Shown here: positions 36,108-46,409 of the stretch, in pieces | Layout: the number at the start of each line of letters is the position of its first letter | How positions within the stretch are numbered: position 1 is the first letter of the stretch | From: Methanohalophilus sp. RSK | GTDB lineage: Archaea > Halobacteriota > Methanosarcinia > Methanosarcinales > Methanosarcinaceae | Direction of reading: 5' to 3' | DNA length: 64,000 bases | Assembly: GCF_003722075.1 (NCBI RefSeq) | Contig: NZ_RDSK01000015.1 | Span: 62,001-126,000, forward strand | The notes under the pieces: generated by a model | Database searches by the model: none | What the model was told of the DNA's origin: nothing | What the model saw: only the letters and a program-made list of their open reading frames with translations | Made by a program: the position numbers and the translations under genes

Positions 36108-37696
36108 ACCCGGTAGTTCTCGGCGTAATCGTTCTGGTCTATCTGATGATAGTCTTCTATTGCGGATGGATTGCCTATAAACGCACAAAAGAAGTTGACG
36201 ATTACATGCTTGCAGGAAGGAGTGTGCACCCCTATATTCTGGCCCTGTCCTACGGAGCGGCATTTATCAGTACATCCGCAATCGTTGGTTTCGGGGGAGT
36301 TTCCGCAACATTAGGCATGGGAACACTGTGGCTCGTCTTCATGAATATTGTGGTTGGGATCTTTGTAGCCTTTGTCCTTTTCGGATCACGCACACGACGT
36401 ATAGGTGTGAACCTGGGAGCTGTCACATTCCCCGAACTGCTGGGCAAACGTTTCAATTCGAAATTCATACAGGGTTTTTCAGGTGCTTTGATCGGTGTAT
36501 TCATGCCCCTTTATGCAGGGATCGTACTCATCGGAGGAGCCCGTTTCATGGAAACCTCCCTGGGAGTCAATTATGACGTGGCCGTATTTATCCTCACTAT
36601 TATTGTTGCAGCCTATGTGATCACAGGAGGTTTGCTGGCAGTCATGTACACAGACGCCATGCAGGGAACCCTGATGCTTGGGGGCATGACTGTACTGCTC
36701 ATATTAACCTATGTTAACCTCGGTGGAATCACGGAAGCCCACCAGGCTCTCACCGACATGTCGTCCATGGTGCCGGCAGGTTTAGCGGCAGGCGGACATA
36801 CTGGATGGACATCAATGCCTGCGTTTGGCACACCTATATGGTGGACAATGGTATCTACAATTATACTCGGCGTGGGAATCGGCGTACTGGCACAGCCCCA
36901 GCTGGCCGTGCGATTCATGACAGTAGATAGCAAGAAATCCCTCAACAGAGCAGTATTTGCCGGCGGGCCTTTTATCCTCATGATGGCAGGAGTTGCCTAT
37001 ATCGTGGGTGCCCTTTCCAATGTGTATTTCCTCGATACGCAAGGCCAGATTGCATTGGATGTGGCAGGAGGTAATATGGACCGCATCATCCCGGAGTACA
37101 TAAACAGTGCCACACCTGATCTTTTCGTTGCAATTTTCATGGTAACCCTGCTGGCAGCTGCTATGTCAACTCTCAGTTCCCAATATCACACAATGGGAAC
37201 TGCTATTGGTCATGATTTTTATAAAGAATTCCTCAAGGGCGGTAAATCCGGAAAGACCATATCAGTAACCAGACTGGGAATCGCTGTTACAATCATACTG
37301 AGTGTTATCCTTGCCTACATGCTGCCGATCAGCATTATTGCCCGTGGTACAGCTATTTTCTTCGGCCTGTGCGCGGCTGCCTTCCTGCCCGCCTATGCAG
37401 GAGCACTGTTCTGGCCGCGTATGACCAGGGAAGGAGCAATTGCAAGTCTTCTCGCAGGAACATTCAGCAGCCTTTTCTGGCTGACCTTTGTCCATGCAAA
37501 AGAAGCCGCTCCTCTGGGAATATCACAGGCCATTTTTGGAACGGAAACCCTGCTCACAGGCACCTGGACGGTTGTGGATCCAATCCTTGTCGCCACACCA
37601 ATTGCAGCCATTACCGCCGTGGTAGTAAGCCTTGCTACCAAGCCAATGCCAGAAGAACACCTCGACAAATGTTACAGGGGATGCATCAAAAGATAA
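36098..37696 (+). CDS. sodium/solute symporter (SSS family)
   Basis: 532 residues and about 13 membrane helices with the family's N-terminal DYMLAGRSVHPYILALSYGA and the internal GGLLAVMYTDAMQGTLMLGG signature. It imports a small solute with Na+; proline, betaine and acetate are carried by relatives, and the substrate here cannot be told. The start is a TTG with an excellent ribosome site, as the ATG of the preceding peptide overlaps. The DUF1638 gene follows after 59 bp and may belong to the same unit. Confidence 0.92.
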   Translation: MPVNPVVLGVIVLVYLMIVFYCGWIAYKRTKEVDDYMLAGRSVHPYILALSYGAAFISTSAIVGFGGVSATLGMGTLWLVFMNIVVGIFVAFVLFGSRTRRIGVNLGAVTFPELLGKRFNSKFIQGFSGALIGVFMPLYAGIVLIGGARFMETSLGVNYDVAVFILTIIVAAYVITGGLLAVMYTDAMQGTLMLGGMTVLLILTYVNLGGITEAHQALTDMSSMVPAGLAAGGHTGWTSMPAFGTPIWWTMVSTIILGVGIGVLAQPQLAVRFMTVDSKKSLNRAVFAGGPFILMMAGVAYIVGALSNVYFLDTQGQIALDVAGGNMDRIIPEYINSATPDLFVAIFMVTLLAAAMSTLSSQYHTMGTAIGHDFYKEFLKGGKSGKTISVTRLGIAVTIILSVILAYMLPISIIARGTAIFFGLCAAAFLPAYAGALFWPRMTREGAIASLLAGTFSSLFWLTFVHAKEAAPLGISQAIFGTETLLTGTWTVVDPILVATPIAAITAVVVSLATKPMPEEHLDKCYRGCIKR

Positions 37697-37755
37697 GGCC
37701 AAAAGGCGCAATCTTAAAATCCCTTCCGTTTTCTCTTTTATACAGGTGATTTAAC

Positions 37756-38535
37756 CTGCCAACCCTAACAATAATAGCCTGCAGAATGTTCGAAGATGAG
37801 ATAGCATATCTCATGGAAAAGGACAATTCAGTAGATAATGTGATCATAATCGAAAATGATGAATCTTATGGTATCAGGGACAAACTCAGCAAAGCAGGAG
37901 TGGACGTTGAAACAAAAACCATGGTGAATTTGCTGAATAATCCATTGCCTGATAATCATTTCAATATAGTTATCCAGATACTTGAATTTGCCCTGCATGC
38001 AATCCCAAAAAAACTCAAGGACGAGGTATACACAAATACCAAGAGATTGACACCCATATCTGACGGTATATTGCTTTTTTACGGGTTGTGTGGCAATGTA
38101 CTCTCAGACATAGAAGAAGATTTTGCCGACCATTCCTGTCCGGTGGGAATACTAAGAGAAAACAACGGGGAAACTATCGATGATTGTATAGGTGCCGTGC
38201 TTGGAGGCAGACAGGAATATCTCGACACTCTCAAGAGTTTCAAAGGGGAAGGGGCTTTTTTCCTGACACCCATGTGGGCAGCCAACTGGAGAGATATGCT
38301 CGTCTGTTCAGGTTTTGGCAAAGATAAAAACGACATTGAAACATCGAGATATGTCTTTAATGAAGTTGGTTACAAACACGTTGCAAAGGTTGACACAGGA
38401 ATTAATTACGAAGAGGATTTCCACCAAAAGGTCGATGAGTTCGCTGATTTGTTTGACTTTGATGTATTGTATGTGCCGGCAAACCTGAATACTTTAAAGC
38501 AGTGCTACAATAATTTTAAAAAAGAATTATATTGA
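37756..38535 (+). CDS. DUF1638 protein, probable CTG start
   Basis: DUF1638 proteins occur in methylotrophic methanogens and related bacteria near methyltransferase genes, with unknown function. The family N-terminus usually resembles MPTLTIIACRMFEDE. Here this sequence is encoded only if translation begins at the CTG at 37756, which lies 6-7 nt after an AGGTGAT ribosome site; the first ATG (37786) has no such site and would cut 10 conserved residues. Later segments LLFYGLCGN (Cys), CPVGILREN, FLTPMWAANWRD and VDTGINYEEDF are typical. 259 residues. Confidence 0.8.
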   Translation: MPTLTIIACRMFEDEIAYLMEKDNSVDNVIIIENDESYGIRDKLSKAGVDVETKTMVNLLNNPLPDNHFNIVIQILEFALHAIPKKLKDEVYTNTKRLTPISDGILLFYGLCGNVLSDIEEDFADHSCPVGILRENNGETIDDCIGAVLGGRQEYLDTLKSFKGEGAFFLTPMWAANWRDMLVCSGFGKDKNDIETSRYVFNEVGYKHVAKVDTGINYEEDFHQKVDEFADLFDFDVLYVPANLNTLKQCYNNFKKELY

Positions 38536-38691
38536 ACCAAAAGTATCCGGGCTTTTTCCCGCTTTGTCCGAAAAATGAGTACTTTTCGGTCAATGGTATG
38601 ATTTTTAGGACAAAAACAGTATTATTCGGTCATGTCTCAAAATGGACAGCCACAGAGGTGTTTTGTAAATCCGATTCAAAATCAAAACTTT

Positions 38692-39672
38692 TTATTCCAC
38701 AACTATTGTCACGTTATTAGATTGAATCTTTCCTAGCCAATAAGGATCTGAAATCCGTTCACCCGTGGACGTGTGGTATTCAGCACTAAGAATGTATTTT
38801 CCTTTCTTCAAAGACCAACATTTTGAGATAAATGTATCATTTATGGACCTACCTGGAGCGAGTTCTACAATATCATTGTTTGTCAATGGTTCTCTGGAGT
38901 AAACACCACACTCATATGGTACGTAGTGGTCATGTTCTAGTGACATAAAAGCAATGTTATAAGATATTTGTTCATGCATTTTCCAAACATTAATTGTATT
39001 ATTTCCATCATTTGTTAATGTCAAGTAAATTATGAAGTTCTCTCCCTCTTCCACTTTAGTTTTTTCTGGTACTACTGTAAAATTTAACTCACCTGTTTGA
39101 TATTCAGAACGATAAATAACATGAATCCCGTCTCCCCCATATACTTGTTTGGTAGGGTGGATGTGATAGACGTTTTTATCAATACTGATTTTTCCATTAA
39201 TCGTATCCATAGTTACTAGAAACCAAGCGTTACTGTTTGTTGCACCAACAACTTTTCCTTCAAATATAGATACTCTTGGTGGATCTGATACATAGATTGT
39301 GGGTCCATTATCTACAACCATCTTTTTAGACCCTTCTGGAATGGGTACTTCATGGATTTCGATTTCAATCTCCTCATCCAATAATTTCAGATTGACTAAT
39401 CCATTTGCAGCAGTTTTTTTAAAATTTTCAGGTTTTACGGTCACAGTTTCATAATTACTTTGCAACCAATAGAGACTTCTAACTGAACTAATATCATAAT
39501 CGACTTTTTCGAAAATCTGATTTTCACTTAGGACTTCAGTAGGAATTGTAAAATTCTCATTTGGAACTGATTTTTCGTTTGATTTGGTAGAATAATCTCC
39601 AGATATACATCCTGCAGTTACTAAAGCTACAATAAGCAATAAGATAACACCAAATATCCCAATACCTTTCAA
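38692..39672 (-). CDS. secreted lipoprotein with Ig-like domain, unknown
   Basis: 326 residues. The signal peptide ends in a lipobox (LVTAGCISG, Cys near 22). The C-terminal part (about 190-320) reads as an Ig-like or BsuPI-like beta-sandwich (LNFTVVPEKTKVEEGENF, YLTLTNDGNNTINVW, KGKYILSAEYHTSTGE). The middle is not recognised. It is a cell-surface protein. Both sides are non-coding with scattered TTCGGTCA motifs. Confidence 0.7.
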   Translation of the reverse strand: MKGIGIFGVILLLIVALVTAGCISGDYSTKSNEKSVPNENFTIPTEVLSENQIFEKVDYDISSVRSLYWLQSNYETVTVKPENFKKTAANGLVNLKLLDEEIEIEIHEVPIPEGSKKMVVDNGPTIYVSDPPRVSIFEGKVVGATNSNAWFLVTMDTINGKISIDKNVYHIHPTKQVYGGDGIHVIYRSEYQTGELNFTVVPEKTKVEEGENFIIYLTLTNDGNNTINVWKMHEQISYNIAFMSLEHDHYVPYECGVYSREPLTNNDIVELAPGRSINDTFISKCWSLKKGKYILSAEYHTSTGERISDPYWLGKIQSNNVTIVVE

Positions 39673-39959
39673 ATTAAATACCCCATTTGAACACTACCAT
39701 AATACTATAAAAAGAATTTCATGTAACACTTATTTTTTACTCTATGTTTGTATGATAATTAAGAAAATCCATTTTTGGGGAGATTATAGTCCAAGAATAT
39801 AGATGTAAAAGGGAATGGCTATGAAAAGTCTAAACACATTATTCGTTCAGAAATATGAATTTCTAGTCAAAATCACTATTTTTCGGTCAAAGCGGCTTTT
39901 TCCATAAAGTTATTAAAGGTAATTCCTATTCATTAGCGGACAATAAATCAGGTGATTAA

Positions 39960-40388
39960 TTGACACGCATACTTGCAACAGGAACCTTTGATATACTACA
40001 CCCGGGTCATCTCTACTATCTGGACCAGGCCCGGAAGTATGGCAGTGAATTATATGTCCTTGTTGCGCGGGACTCAACAATTGAACATAAACCCAAACCC
40101 ATAGTTCCTGAAAAGCAACGGCTTGAAATGGTTAAAGCTTTAAAGGTTGTGGACCATGCCCTTCTGGGAAGCGAAGAAGATATGTTCAAACCCCTCGAAG
40201 AAGTACAACCGGATATCATTGTACTGGGGCACGACCAGGTATTCGATGAAAAAGAACTTGAAGACAAACTCCAAAAAAGAGGATTCAATACAAGGGTAGT
40301 ACGCCTCGGAAAACCCCATCAATGCCCCCTTTGCAGCAGTGGTGGAATTATAAAAAGAATTCTGGAAAGGAAAAGAACAGAATTATAA
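39960..40388 (+). CDS. ribL: FAD synthetase (archaeal cytidylyltransferase)
   Basis: 142 residues of the archaeal RibL type, which adenylates FMN to FAD. The nucleotidyltransferase motifs TGTFDILHPGHLYYL and the C-terminal Cys pair (HQCPLCSSGGI), typical of this air-sensitive enzyme, are present. The start is a TTG after AGGTGATT. It converges on the aspartate aminotransferase gene with a 6-bp overlap of the 3' ends. Riboflavin genes ribC and ribH lie 1.2-2 kb away. Confidence 0.9.
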   Translation: MTRILATGTFDILHPGHLYYLDQARKYGSELYVLVARDSTIEHKPKPIVPEKQRLEMVKALKVVDHALLGSEEDMFKPLEEVQPDIIVLGHDQVFDEKELEDKLQKRGFNTRVVRLGKPHQCPLCSSGGIIKRILERKRTEL

Positions 40389-41525
40389 AAGGCAATTCTC
40401 AATCCTTTCAAGAGCTTCTCTTATCCTTTCCTGTGAAATGGCGTATGAAAGCCTCACGAAATTGTTACCACTTGGGCCAAAAGCCGAACCTGGAGTCGCA
40501 GCAACGTGAGCATCTGAAAGCAATTTCTCAGCGATTTCTTCACCATTGCCGTACTCGCTTACATCCGCAAATGTATAGAATGCACCCTTTGGACGGCTAC
40601 AATGTATACCTATATCATTCAATCCATCTACAAGGACATCACGGCGTTTCCTGAATTCGGCTACCATGTCCTCAACAGGTTGCTGGTCACCTTCCAGTGC
40701 CTCAATGGCACCATATTGAGCAAACGTTGTTGCACTGCTGACAGAATGGGACTGGATCTTCTGGAAATCATGGATGAACTTTTCATGAGCAGCGACATAG
40801 CCGAGTCTCCAGCCGGTCATAGCATAGGATTTGGAAAAGCCATTTACAGTTATGGTACGGTCCTGCATCCCTTCCATAGCACCGATGCTGAGGTGTTTTT
40901 CATCATAAAGTATCTTCTCATAGATCTCATCAGAGAGAACCAGCAGATTATGATCAATAGCAAGGTCGGCGATTTCCTTTAATTTGTCCTTGCCAAAAAC
41001 ACCACCTGTAGGATTGCAGGGGGAATTGACAACTATCAGACGAGTTTTATCTGTAATGTGATCGCCAATATCATAAGGAAGAAAACCATTTTCCGGATCT
41101 GTAGGCACCCATTTAGGGTTTGCTCCTGCAAATTTAATGCATGGTTCATAGGAAACCCAGGCAGGATCGAACAGGATAGCCTCATCGCCATCATCAAGTA
41201 CAGACATCATAATTTCAAAGATTGCCTGTTTGGCTCCCGGTGTAACCATCACATTGGATGCATCCAAATCCAAATTGTTCTCTGTTTGTAGTTTTTTGGC
41301 TATAGCTTCGCGCAGCGGTTTGATACCCGGAGATGGCGAATAATGGGTTTCTCCGCTATAAAGCGCCTTGCATGCAGCATCACTGATGTGTTTGGGCGTG
41401 TCAAAATCAGGCTCACCCAGACTGAAACTAATTACATCAATGCCATCATGCTTGAGCTTATTTGCTATATTGGCTATACGGATAGTTGGGGATTCAGCCA
41501 CTCGGGCCAATCTTGAAGATGCCAT
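40383..41525 (-). CDS. class I aminotransferase (AspC-like)
   Basis: 380 residues of a fold-type I PLP aminotransferase. SLGEPDFDTP, NSPCNPTGGV, SDEIYE and the PLP-lysine motif NGFSKSYAMTGWRLGY are present, and the C-terminal Arg (NFVRLSYA) binds the substrate carboxylate. The close relatives transfer amino groups between aspartate (or aromatic amino acids) and 2-oxoglutarate. It follows ribH by 21 bp in an operon. Confidence 0.9.
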   Translation of the reverse strand: MASSRLARVAESPTIRIANIANKLKHDGIDVISFSLGEPDFDTPKHISDAACKALYSGETHYSPSPGIKPLREAIAKKLQTENNLDLDASNVMVTPGAKQAIFEIMMSVLDDGDEAILFDPAWVSYEPCIKFAGANPKWVPTDPENGFLPYDIGDHITDKTRLIVVNSPCNPTGGVFGKDKLKEIADLAIDHNLLVLSDEIYEKILYDEKHLSIGAMEGMQDRTITVNGFSKSYAMTGWRLGYVAAHEKFIHDFQKIQSHSVSSATTFAQYGAIEALEGDQQPVEDMVAEFRKRRDVLVDGLNDIGIHCSRPKGAFYTFADVSEYGNGEEIAEKLLSDAHVAATPGSAFGPSGNNFVRLSYAISQERIREALERIENCLL

Positions 41526-41546
41526 TAATAGCCCCTATGAGTTTAT

Positions 41547-41966
41547 TTAGAGACGTCTGATAAGTTTTACCGCAGCCTCTACAGCCCTCTTGGCATAATC
41601 GACCCTCTGGTGAGCCTCCATACGACTCATACCGGGACCTGCAATGCCCAGAGTTACAGGCTTGTTGTATTCCAGAGAAAGGTCGGTAATCTTTCTTGAA
41701 GCATGCTGGACCACGATCTCATCGTGACCGGTTGCACCTTCTATCACCGAACCAATGGTTACAACTGCATCGATATCATCCTTTTCACAAAGTTTCTTGA
41801 TTGCAAGCGGCATATCGTAAACACCCGGCACAAGAACGGTGTCTGTCACTTCCGCACCCAGGAACTTCGCATGTTCTATACCAAGCAATTCCATCTGGTA
41901 GGTCAAATCCCTGTTAAATTCCGCTACCACAAATCCCAGTCTAATTGTCATTATATTGTTCTCCAA
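41547..41966 (-). CDS. ribH: 6,7-dimethyl-8-ribityllumazine synthase
   Basis: 139 residues forming the icosahedral or pentameric lumazine synthase fold. Motifs [43 protein letters not shown] (His) and [15 protein letters not shown] are complete. Condenses 5-amino-6-ribitylaminouracil with 3,4-dihydroxy-2-butanone-4-phosphate. Forms an operon with ribC upstream and an aminotransferase downstream. Confidence 0.95.
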   Translation of the reverse strand: MENNIMTIRLGFVVAEFNRDLTYQMELLGIEHAKFLGAEVTDTVLVPGVYDMPLAIKKLCEKDDIDAVVTIGSVIEGATGHDEIVVQHASRKITDLSLEYNKPVTLGIAGPGMSRMEAHQRVDYAKRAVEAAVKLIRRL

Positions 41967-42014
41967 TGCAGATTTTGCTTCCTAATCATACTTATAAATT
42001 ATAAAATCAAACTC

Positions 42015-42485
<471 letters not shown>

Positions 42486-43631
42486 TCATTTACACAATAC
42501 TTCAATTGCAGCTTCTGTTGCAGGCCCCAGTTCTGAAACCACTCCCCTTTTCTTGAATACTACCTCAATTTGCTGGAGAGTACTGAGAATATCCCGGTAA
42601 CTTACATTGGCCATACTTCCAATACGGAAAATCTTGCCCTTAAGATGGGCCTGTCCGCCTGCAATTGTAATCCCGGATTTCATCATTTCCTTCTTCAGGA
42701 CTTCACTGTCCATACCCGCCGGGGCCTTCATTGCCGACACAGTGTTGGAATATGCACTGTATTCATTGAGCTGCGGGAACATCTCGATACCCATTGCATC
42801 CATCGCCGCACGCACAGCAGCTGCACCCTTATGGTGCCTTGCTATCCTGGCATCCATTCCCTCTTCTTCAATTATATGAAGGGATTCCTGCAGGGCGTAG
42901 AATAGGGGGATCGCAGGTGTGTAAGGAGTTTGTGTTTTTTCCTTGTCAGCACTCTTTTTGCAGGCTTTGAGATCAAGATAATAGGGAAGGTTTTCTTTTT
43001 CCATTGCGTCAAATGCAGCTTCACTTACAGAAAGCATTGAAAGGCCTGGTGGTGCACCAATACATTTCTGGGAACCAACCACTGCTACATCAACTCCCCA
43101 ATCATCAACAAATACATTATCTCCGCCCAGGGAGGTAACACCGTCCATTATAAACAGGGCCCCATATTTCTTTGCCAGTTTGCCAACCTGTTTTGCAGGA
43201 TTCAGGATACCTGCTGATGTTTCGTTGTGAACCATGGTAACGGCTTTTGCTCCTTCCTGAAGTTGTGCTTCAAGCATATCCAGGTCCACTGGAGAACCCC
43301 ATTCAAATTCCAGGGGAACGACAGAACCGTATCTGGAAGCAAGATCTTTGAAACGCTCCCCGAATTTACCATTCTCAATGGAGATTATCCTGTCATCTTT
43401 ATCTGCGATACAACCCACAGCAGCTTCCATAGAAGCAGTGCCTGAACCACTTAACACAAAAATGTCATTTTCTGTCTTGAAAACGTCAGCAAGAATTCGG
43501 CGACAGTCATCGTATATTTCAGAAAATTGTGCTCCACGATGATTGACCATCGGTTTGGACATTGCCCTGAGAACCCTGGGTGGTACTGGCACCGGGCCCG
43601 GCATCATTAATAAATTATCTTCAAGGTCCAT
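42486..43631 (-). CDS. class V aminotransferase (alanine-glyoxylate/serine-pyruvate type)
   Basis: 381 residues of the PLP fold-type I, class V group. MMPGPVPVPPRVLRAMSKP, NETSAGILNPAKQVG, DGVTSLGGDNVFVDDW and the PLP lysine in VVGSQKCIGAPPGL are complete. Substrate in methanogens is uncertain; alanine, serine and phosphonopyruvate are used by relatives. First in an operon with ribC, ribH and an AspC-like gene, which suggests the four are expressed together. Confidence 0.9.
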   Translation of the reverse strand: MDLEDNLLMMPGPVPVPPRVLRAMSKPMVNHRGAQFSEIYDDCRRILADVFKTENDIFVLSGSGTASMEAAVGCIADKDDRIISIENGKFGERFKDLASRYGSVVPLEFEWGSPVDLDMLEAQLQEGAKAVTMVHNETSAGILNPAKQVGKLAKKYGALFIMDGVTSLGGDNVFVDDWGVDVAVVGSQKCIGAPPGLSMLSVSEAAFDAMEKENLPYYLDLKACKKSADKEKTQTPYTPAIPLFYALQESLHIIEEEGMDARIARHHKGAAAVRAAMDAMGIEMFPQLNEYSAYSNTVSAMKAPAGMDSEVLKKEMMKSGITIAGGQAHLKGKIFRIGSMANVSYRDILSTLQQIEVVFKKRGVVSELGPATEAAIEVLCK

Positions 43632-43719
43632 AGACTTTCCTCTAATAGCTTTTTTAACTAATCCACACCTAATGTAGCGCTAATATTTAACTGTAGTTAA
43701 ACAGTCAGAATAAACAATA

Positions 43720-44277
43720 TTAACCGTGTAGCAACTTAATTATGTCGTGCTTGGTGATAAATCCGATAGCAACTCCTTTTTCAAGCACAAGGACTGCAGG
43801 ATAGCGTTCCAGCAGTGTAGATACAATACCAATATCAGCCTCGGGGGAAACTGCCGGAAAAGATTCACCCATCATGTCCCCTACTTTCATTTTAGATATC
43901 ATGGCGGCCTTGTTCTCAGCCATTGACTTGACAAACATGTCCTCTGAAATACTGCCTACAGGCACACCGTTATCGATCACAGGGACCTGAGAATAACCAT
44001 GCTCCTGCATTATACTGGCTGCATGATCCACCGACTCATCGGAAGATACAAAAACCACAAGGGTATGCATGATGTTCCTGACACATATCTTTTCTTTTTC
44101 AGATTGGTCAAAAGCATCAAATATTTTTCTCAATGTAGATAACCTCGGATCAACATCACCCGCCTCTATCCTTGCTATAAGGGGCTGGCTGACACCGGCT
44201 CTTTTTGCCAGGCCGCTCTGTGTAAGTCCTAGCTCTATCCTTTGCTGCTTTATGGATTGGGCAGTTGGCAGTATCAT
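43720..44277 (-). CDS. HTH-CBS transcriptional regulator
   Basis: 185 residues: an N-terminal XRE helix-turn-helix (GLTQSGLAKRAGVSQPLIARIEAGDVDPR) and two CBS domains (about 65-180) that would bind adenosine nucleotides or S-adenosylmethionine. The family is common in archaea, where it senses energy state. It sits between the flavin operon and the cation antiporter, and either could be its target. Confidence 0.9.
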   Translation of the reverse strand: MILPTAQSIKQQRIELGLTQSGLAKRAGVSQPLIARIEAGDVDPRLSTLRKIFDAFDQSEKEKICVRNIMHTLVVFVSSDESVDHAASIMQEHGYSQVPVIDNGVPVGSISEDMFVKSMAENKAAMISKMKVGDMMGESFPAVSPEADIGIVSTLLERYPAVLVLEKGVAIGFITKHDIIKLLHG

Positions 44278-44321
44278 TTAGTACTATTGATGTGAATTTT
44301 ATTATTTAAGCAATTGCTTAT

Positions 44322-45278
44322 TTATTGCATATAGAAAAAGAAAAGACCTCCTACGTATGCAATATAAGTGGCTAAGATAATAGCTCCCTCCCAGCGTGCA
44401 AGCTTGCGACCTGTCAATCCAAAAAATACGATCATTCCCATAATTAACAACATTGCAGGAAAATCATAGTATAGGGATTGGTCCTGTATCGGAAGTTCAT
44501 TGATAAGGGAAGAAGCACCCAATATAAGTGTTATGTCCATCGTATTTGCCCCAAGTATGTTACCAACGGCCAGGTCATTATGTCCCTTACGAGTAGCTGA
44601 AATAGCAGTTATCAGTTCAGGAAGAGATGTCCCAAATGCTACAAGGGTCAATCCGATTATCATCTCGGGAACACCAAGCCACATAGCAATGTCAGTACCG
44701 GAATCAATCAGGATACGACTGCCACCCACCACAAGAGCAGCACCAAGAACAAAAAAAACCACATCTTTTGAAATAGAATCGGATACTTCGCCAAGTTCTT
44801 CATTAACTTCTTCATTTGTCCCAAAGAGCAGCGATTGAAGTCTGTAATTGTAATAGAGAAAAGCAACAAAAACTATCAGTAAAAGTATACCATCAACAGG
44901 TGTGAGCATGCCATCAATGGATACTACAACCAGCAGCAAAGCCGATACAATCATAAATGCACCCCTTTTCAAAAAAGAGGAATCCTCTACAGGAATCGAG
45001 CGTAAGACTATTACTCCTCCGAGGATCAGGCCAGCATTGCATATAGCAGAACCTACAGCGTTACCAACTGTCAGACCTGTATGGCCCAGATAGGCAGCAT
45101 ATGCAGAAACAGCAAATTCCGGTGCAGTCGTTGCGAAACTAACAATAGTCGCTCCTATAATCATTTTAGGAATGCCACTTTTTTGGGATATAGAAACCGC
45201 AGACTCGGTAAACCAGTCAGCACCCTTTGTAATAAGGATCAGACCTACTATAAAAAGAGGTAAAGTATATTGCTGCAT
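44322..45278 (-). CDS. calcium/sodium antiporter (CaCA family, YrbG type)
   Basis: 318 residues, ten membrane helices in two inverted repeats. Each repeat has the alpha signature, here VSFATTAPEFAVSAYA and LVAFGTSLPELITAISA, with the conserved Glu. It exchanges Na+ (or H+) for Ca2+. The central cytosolic linker is acidic (NEEVNEELGEVSDSIS). It lies between the HTH-CBS and universal stress genes. Confidence 0.93.
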   Translation of the reverse strand: MQQYTLPLFIVGLILITKGADWFTESAVSISQKSGIPKMIIGATIVSFATTAPEFAVSAYAAYLGHTGLTVGNAVGSAICNAGLILGGVIVLRSIPVEDSSFLKRGAFMIVSALLLVVVSIDGMLTPVDGILLLIVFVAFLYYNYRLQSLLFGTNEEVNEELGEVSDSISKDVVFFVLGAALVVGGSRILIDSGTDIAMWLGVPEMIIGLTLVAFGTSLPELITAISATRKGHNDLAVGNILGANTMDITLILGASSLINELPIQDQSLYYDFPAMLLIMGMIVFFGLTGRKLARWEGAIILATYIAYVGGLFFFYMQ

Positions 45279-45337
45279 TTTTGGGATCAGCGCAATCTGG
45301 TTAATAGAGAATATAAAACTTACCCGATTAAAATTTT

Positions 45338-45775
45338 TCAGTCACCTGCAGTAATAACAAGAACCGGGCCGATATCGGCAGCAATCAACCATCTTGTGAG
45401 ACTTCCAAATGGGTCGCTACGCAATGATTCTGTCCCCATTACAGTAAGATCAACCTTGTTATCTTTTGCAATATTGATTATTTCACGACCTGGGTTTCTG
45501 CCTCTAACAACCCGGGTATGGACTTCTATGCCATATAGTTCAGCTTGCTTTGCCGCATACTCCAGATTGGCTTCTATACTTTTTATAATCAAATTGACAA
45601 GTTTTTCATGAAACTCATCCGGGAATGATTTCAAGTTGCTTGGATCCTCAACATAAATTATGATAATACACCCATTTTCCACAGATGCGATATGCAATGC
45701 GTTATCAATTACCTTTTTGGAAAGTTTCGTTTCATCAATTGGCACCAGAATATTACGATAAGTTATGTCCTTCAT
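45338..45775 (-). CDS. universal stress protein (UspA family)
   Basis: About 145 residues of a UspA fold (YRNILVPIDETKLSKKVIDN, HTRVVRGRNPGREIINIA, DLTVMGTESLRSDPFGSLTRW). The ATP-binding G-2x-G-9x-G(S/T) motif is partly altered (MGTESLRSDPFGSLTR), so nucleotide binding is plausible. The start is the MKDITYRN Met, after a GGTGG site; a longer reading would overlap the upstream VIT gene. Operon with that gene. Confidence 0.88.
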   Translation of the reverse strand: MKDITYRNILVPIDETKLSKKVIDNALHIASVENGCIIIIYVEDPSNLKSFPDEFHEKLVNLIIKSIEANLEYAAKQAELYGIEVHTRVVRGRNPGREIINIAKDNKVDLTVMGTESLRSDPFGSLTRWLIAADIGPVLVITAGD

Positions 45776-45791
45776 TTTACCACCATCCATC

Positions 45792-46316
45792 TTATGTAAG
45801 TCCAAAAGCGGTCACAACAATTACAACAAGTATACCAAGTCCAACCATTCTGACAGAATGTAGTATCAGGTTTTGCCGGGCTATTTTGCCGGAAAATATT
45901 CCAAGAGCAGCCAAAACGATTATACTGAATCCAACTGAGACCTCCAGTGCATAATTTTCCAGAAATACAAACGGCAATATCGGCACAAGAGAACCAATGA
46001 GACTGGAACCGCCATGGGCCAGAGTATCATACAGTATTTTGTTGCGTGTTTCTTTTTCAAGACTTGTAGATCCAAGATTGCGCAAGAGGGGTTTTTCAAG
46101 ATCAGCAAGATGGCCGTACTCTACCGCACTTTCTGCAAGGTAAGAACCAAGCCCATTGGTCATCGCAAGAGCAATCGCGCCCCCCAGAGCAGCATTTGTT
46201 ATGAGATCAGGGTTAGAAGAGACATTCGAAGCACCAATGACAACACCAAGGACTGCCAGTATTCCATCAATACTGCCAAGGATAATATATCTACTCTGAT
46301 CGGATTTTGGTTTCAT
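45792..46316 (-). CDS. VIT1/CCC1-family iron/manganese transporter
   Basis: 174 residues with an N-terminal region (YIILGSIDGILAVLGVVIGAS) and four further helices, as in CCC1/VIT1 proteins. It is shorter than the plant proteins because the metal-binding cytosolic domain is reduced, and acidic and polar residues remain in the helices (MTNGLGSYLAESAVE). Probably exports or stores Fe2+ or Mn2+. The downstream gene is a universal stress protein. Confidence 0.85.
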   Translation of the reverse strand: MKPKSDQSRYIILGSIDGILAVLGVVIGASNVSSNPDLITNAALGGAIALAMTNGLGSYLAESAVEYGHLADLEKPLLRNLGSTSLEKETRNKILYDTLAHGGSSLIGSLVPILPFVFLENYALEVSVGFSIIVLAALGIFSGKIARQNLILHSVRMVGLGILVVIVVTAFGLT

Positions 46317-46409
46317 TTAAGACACTCAATATTTTATGAGCACGTATCAGGACATAGGTATATGATCACAAAAAATATAACAATTTTGCATACAGGGTTT
46401 GATTATTCT

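Noticed and set aside
38536-39959. Repeated TTCGGTCA motifs on both sides of the lipoprotein gene.
   Set aside because: The matches are 8 bases with irregular spacing and no clear inverted ends, so neither a MITE nor an operator can be supported.
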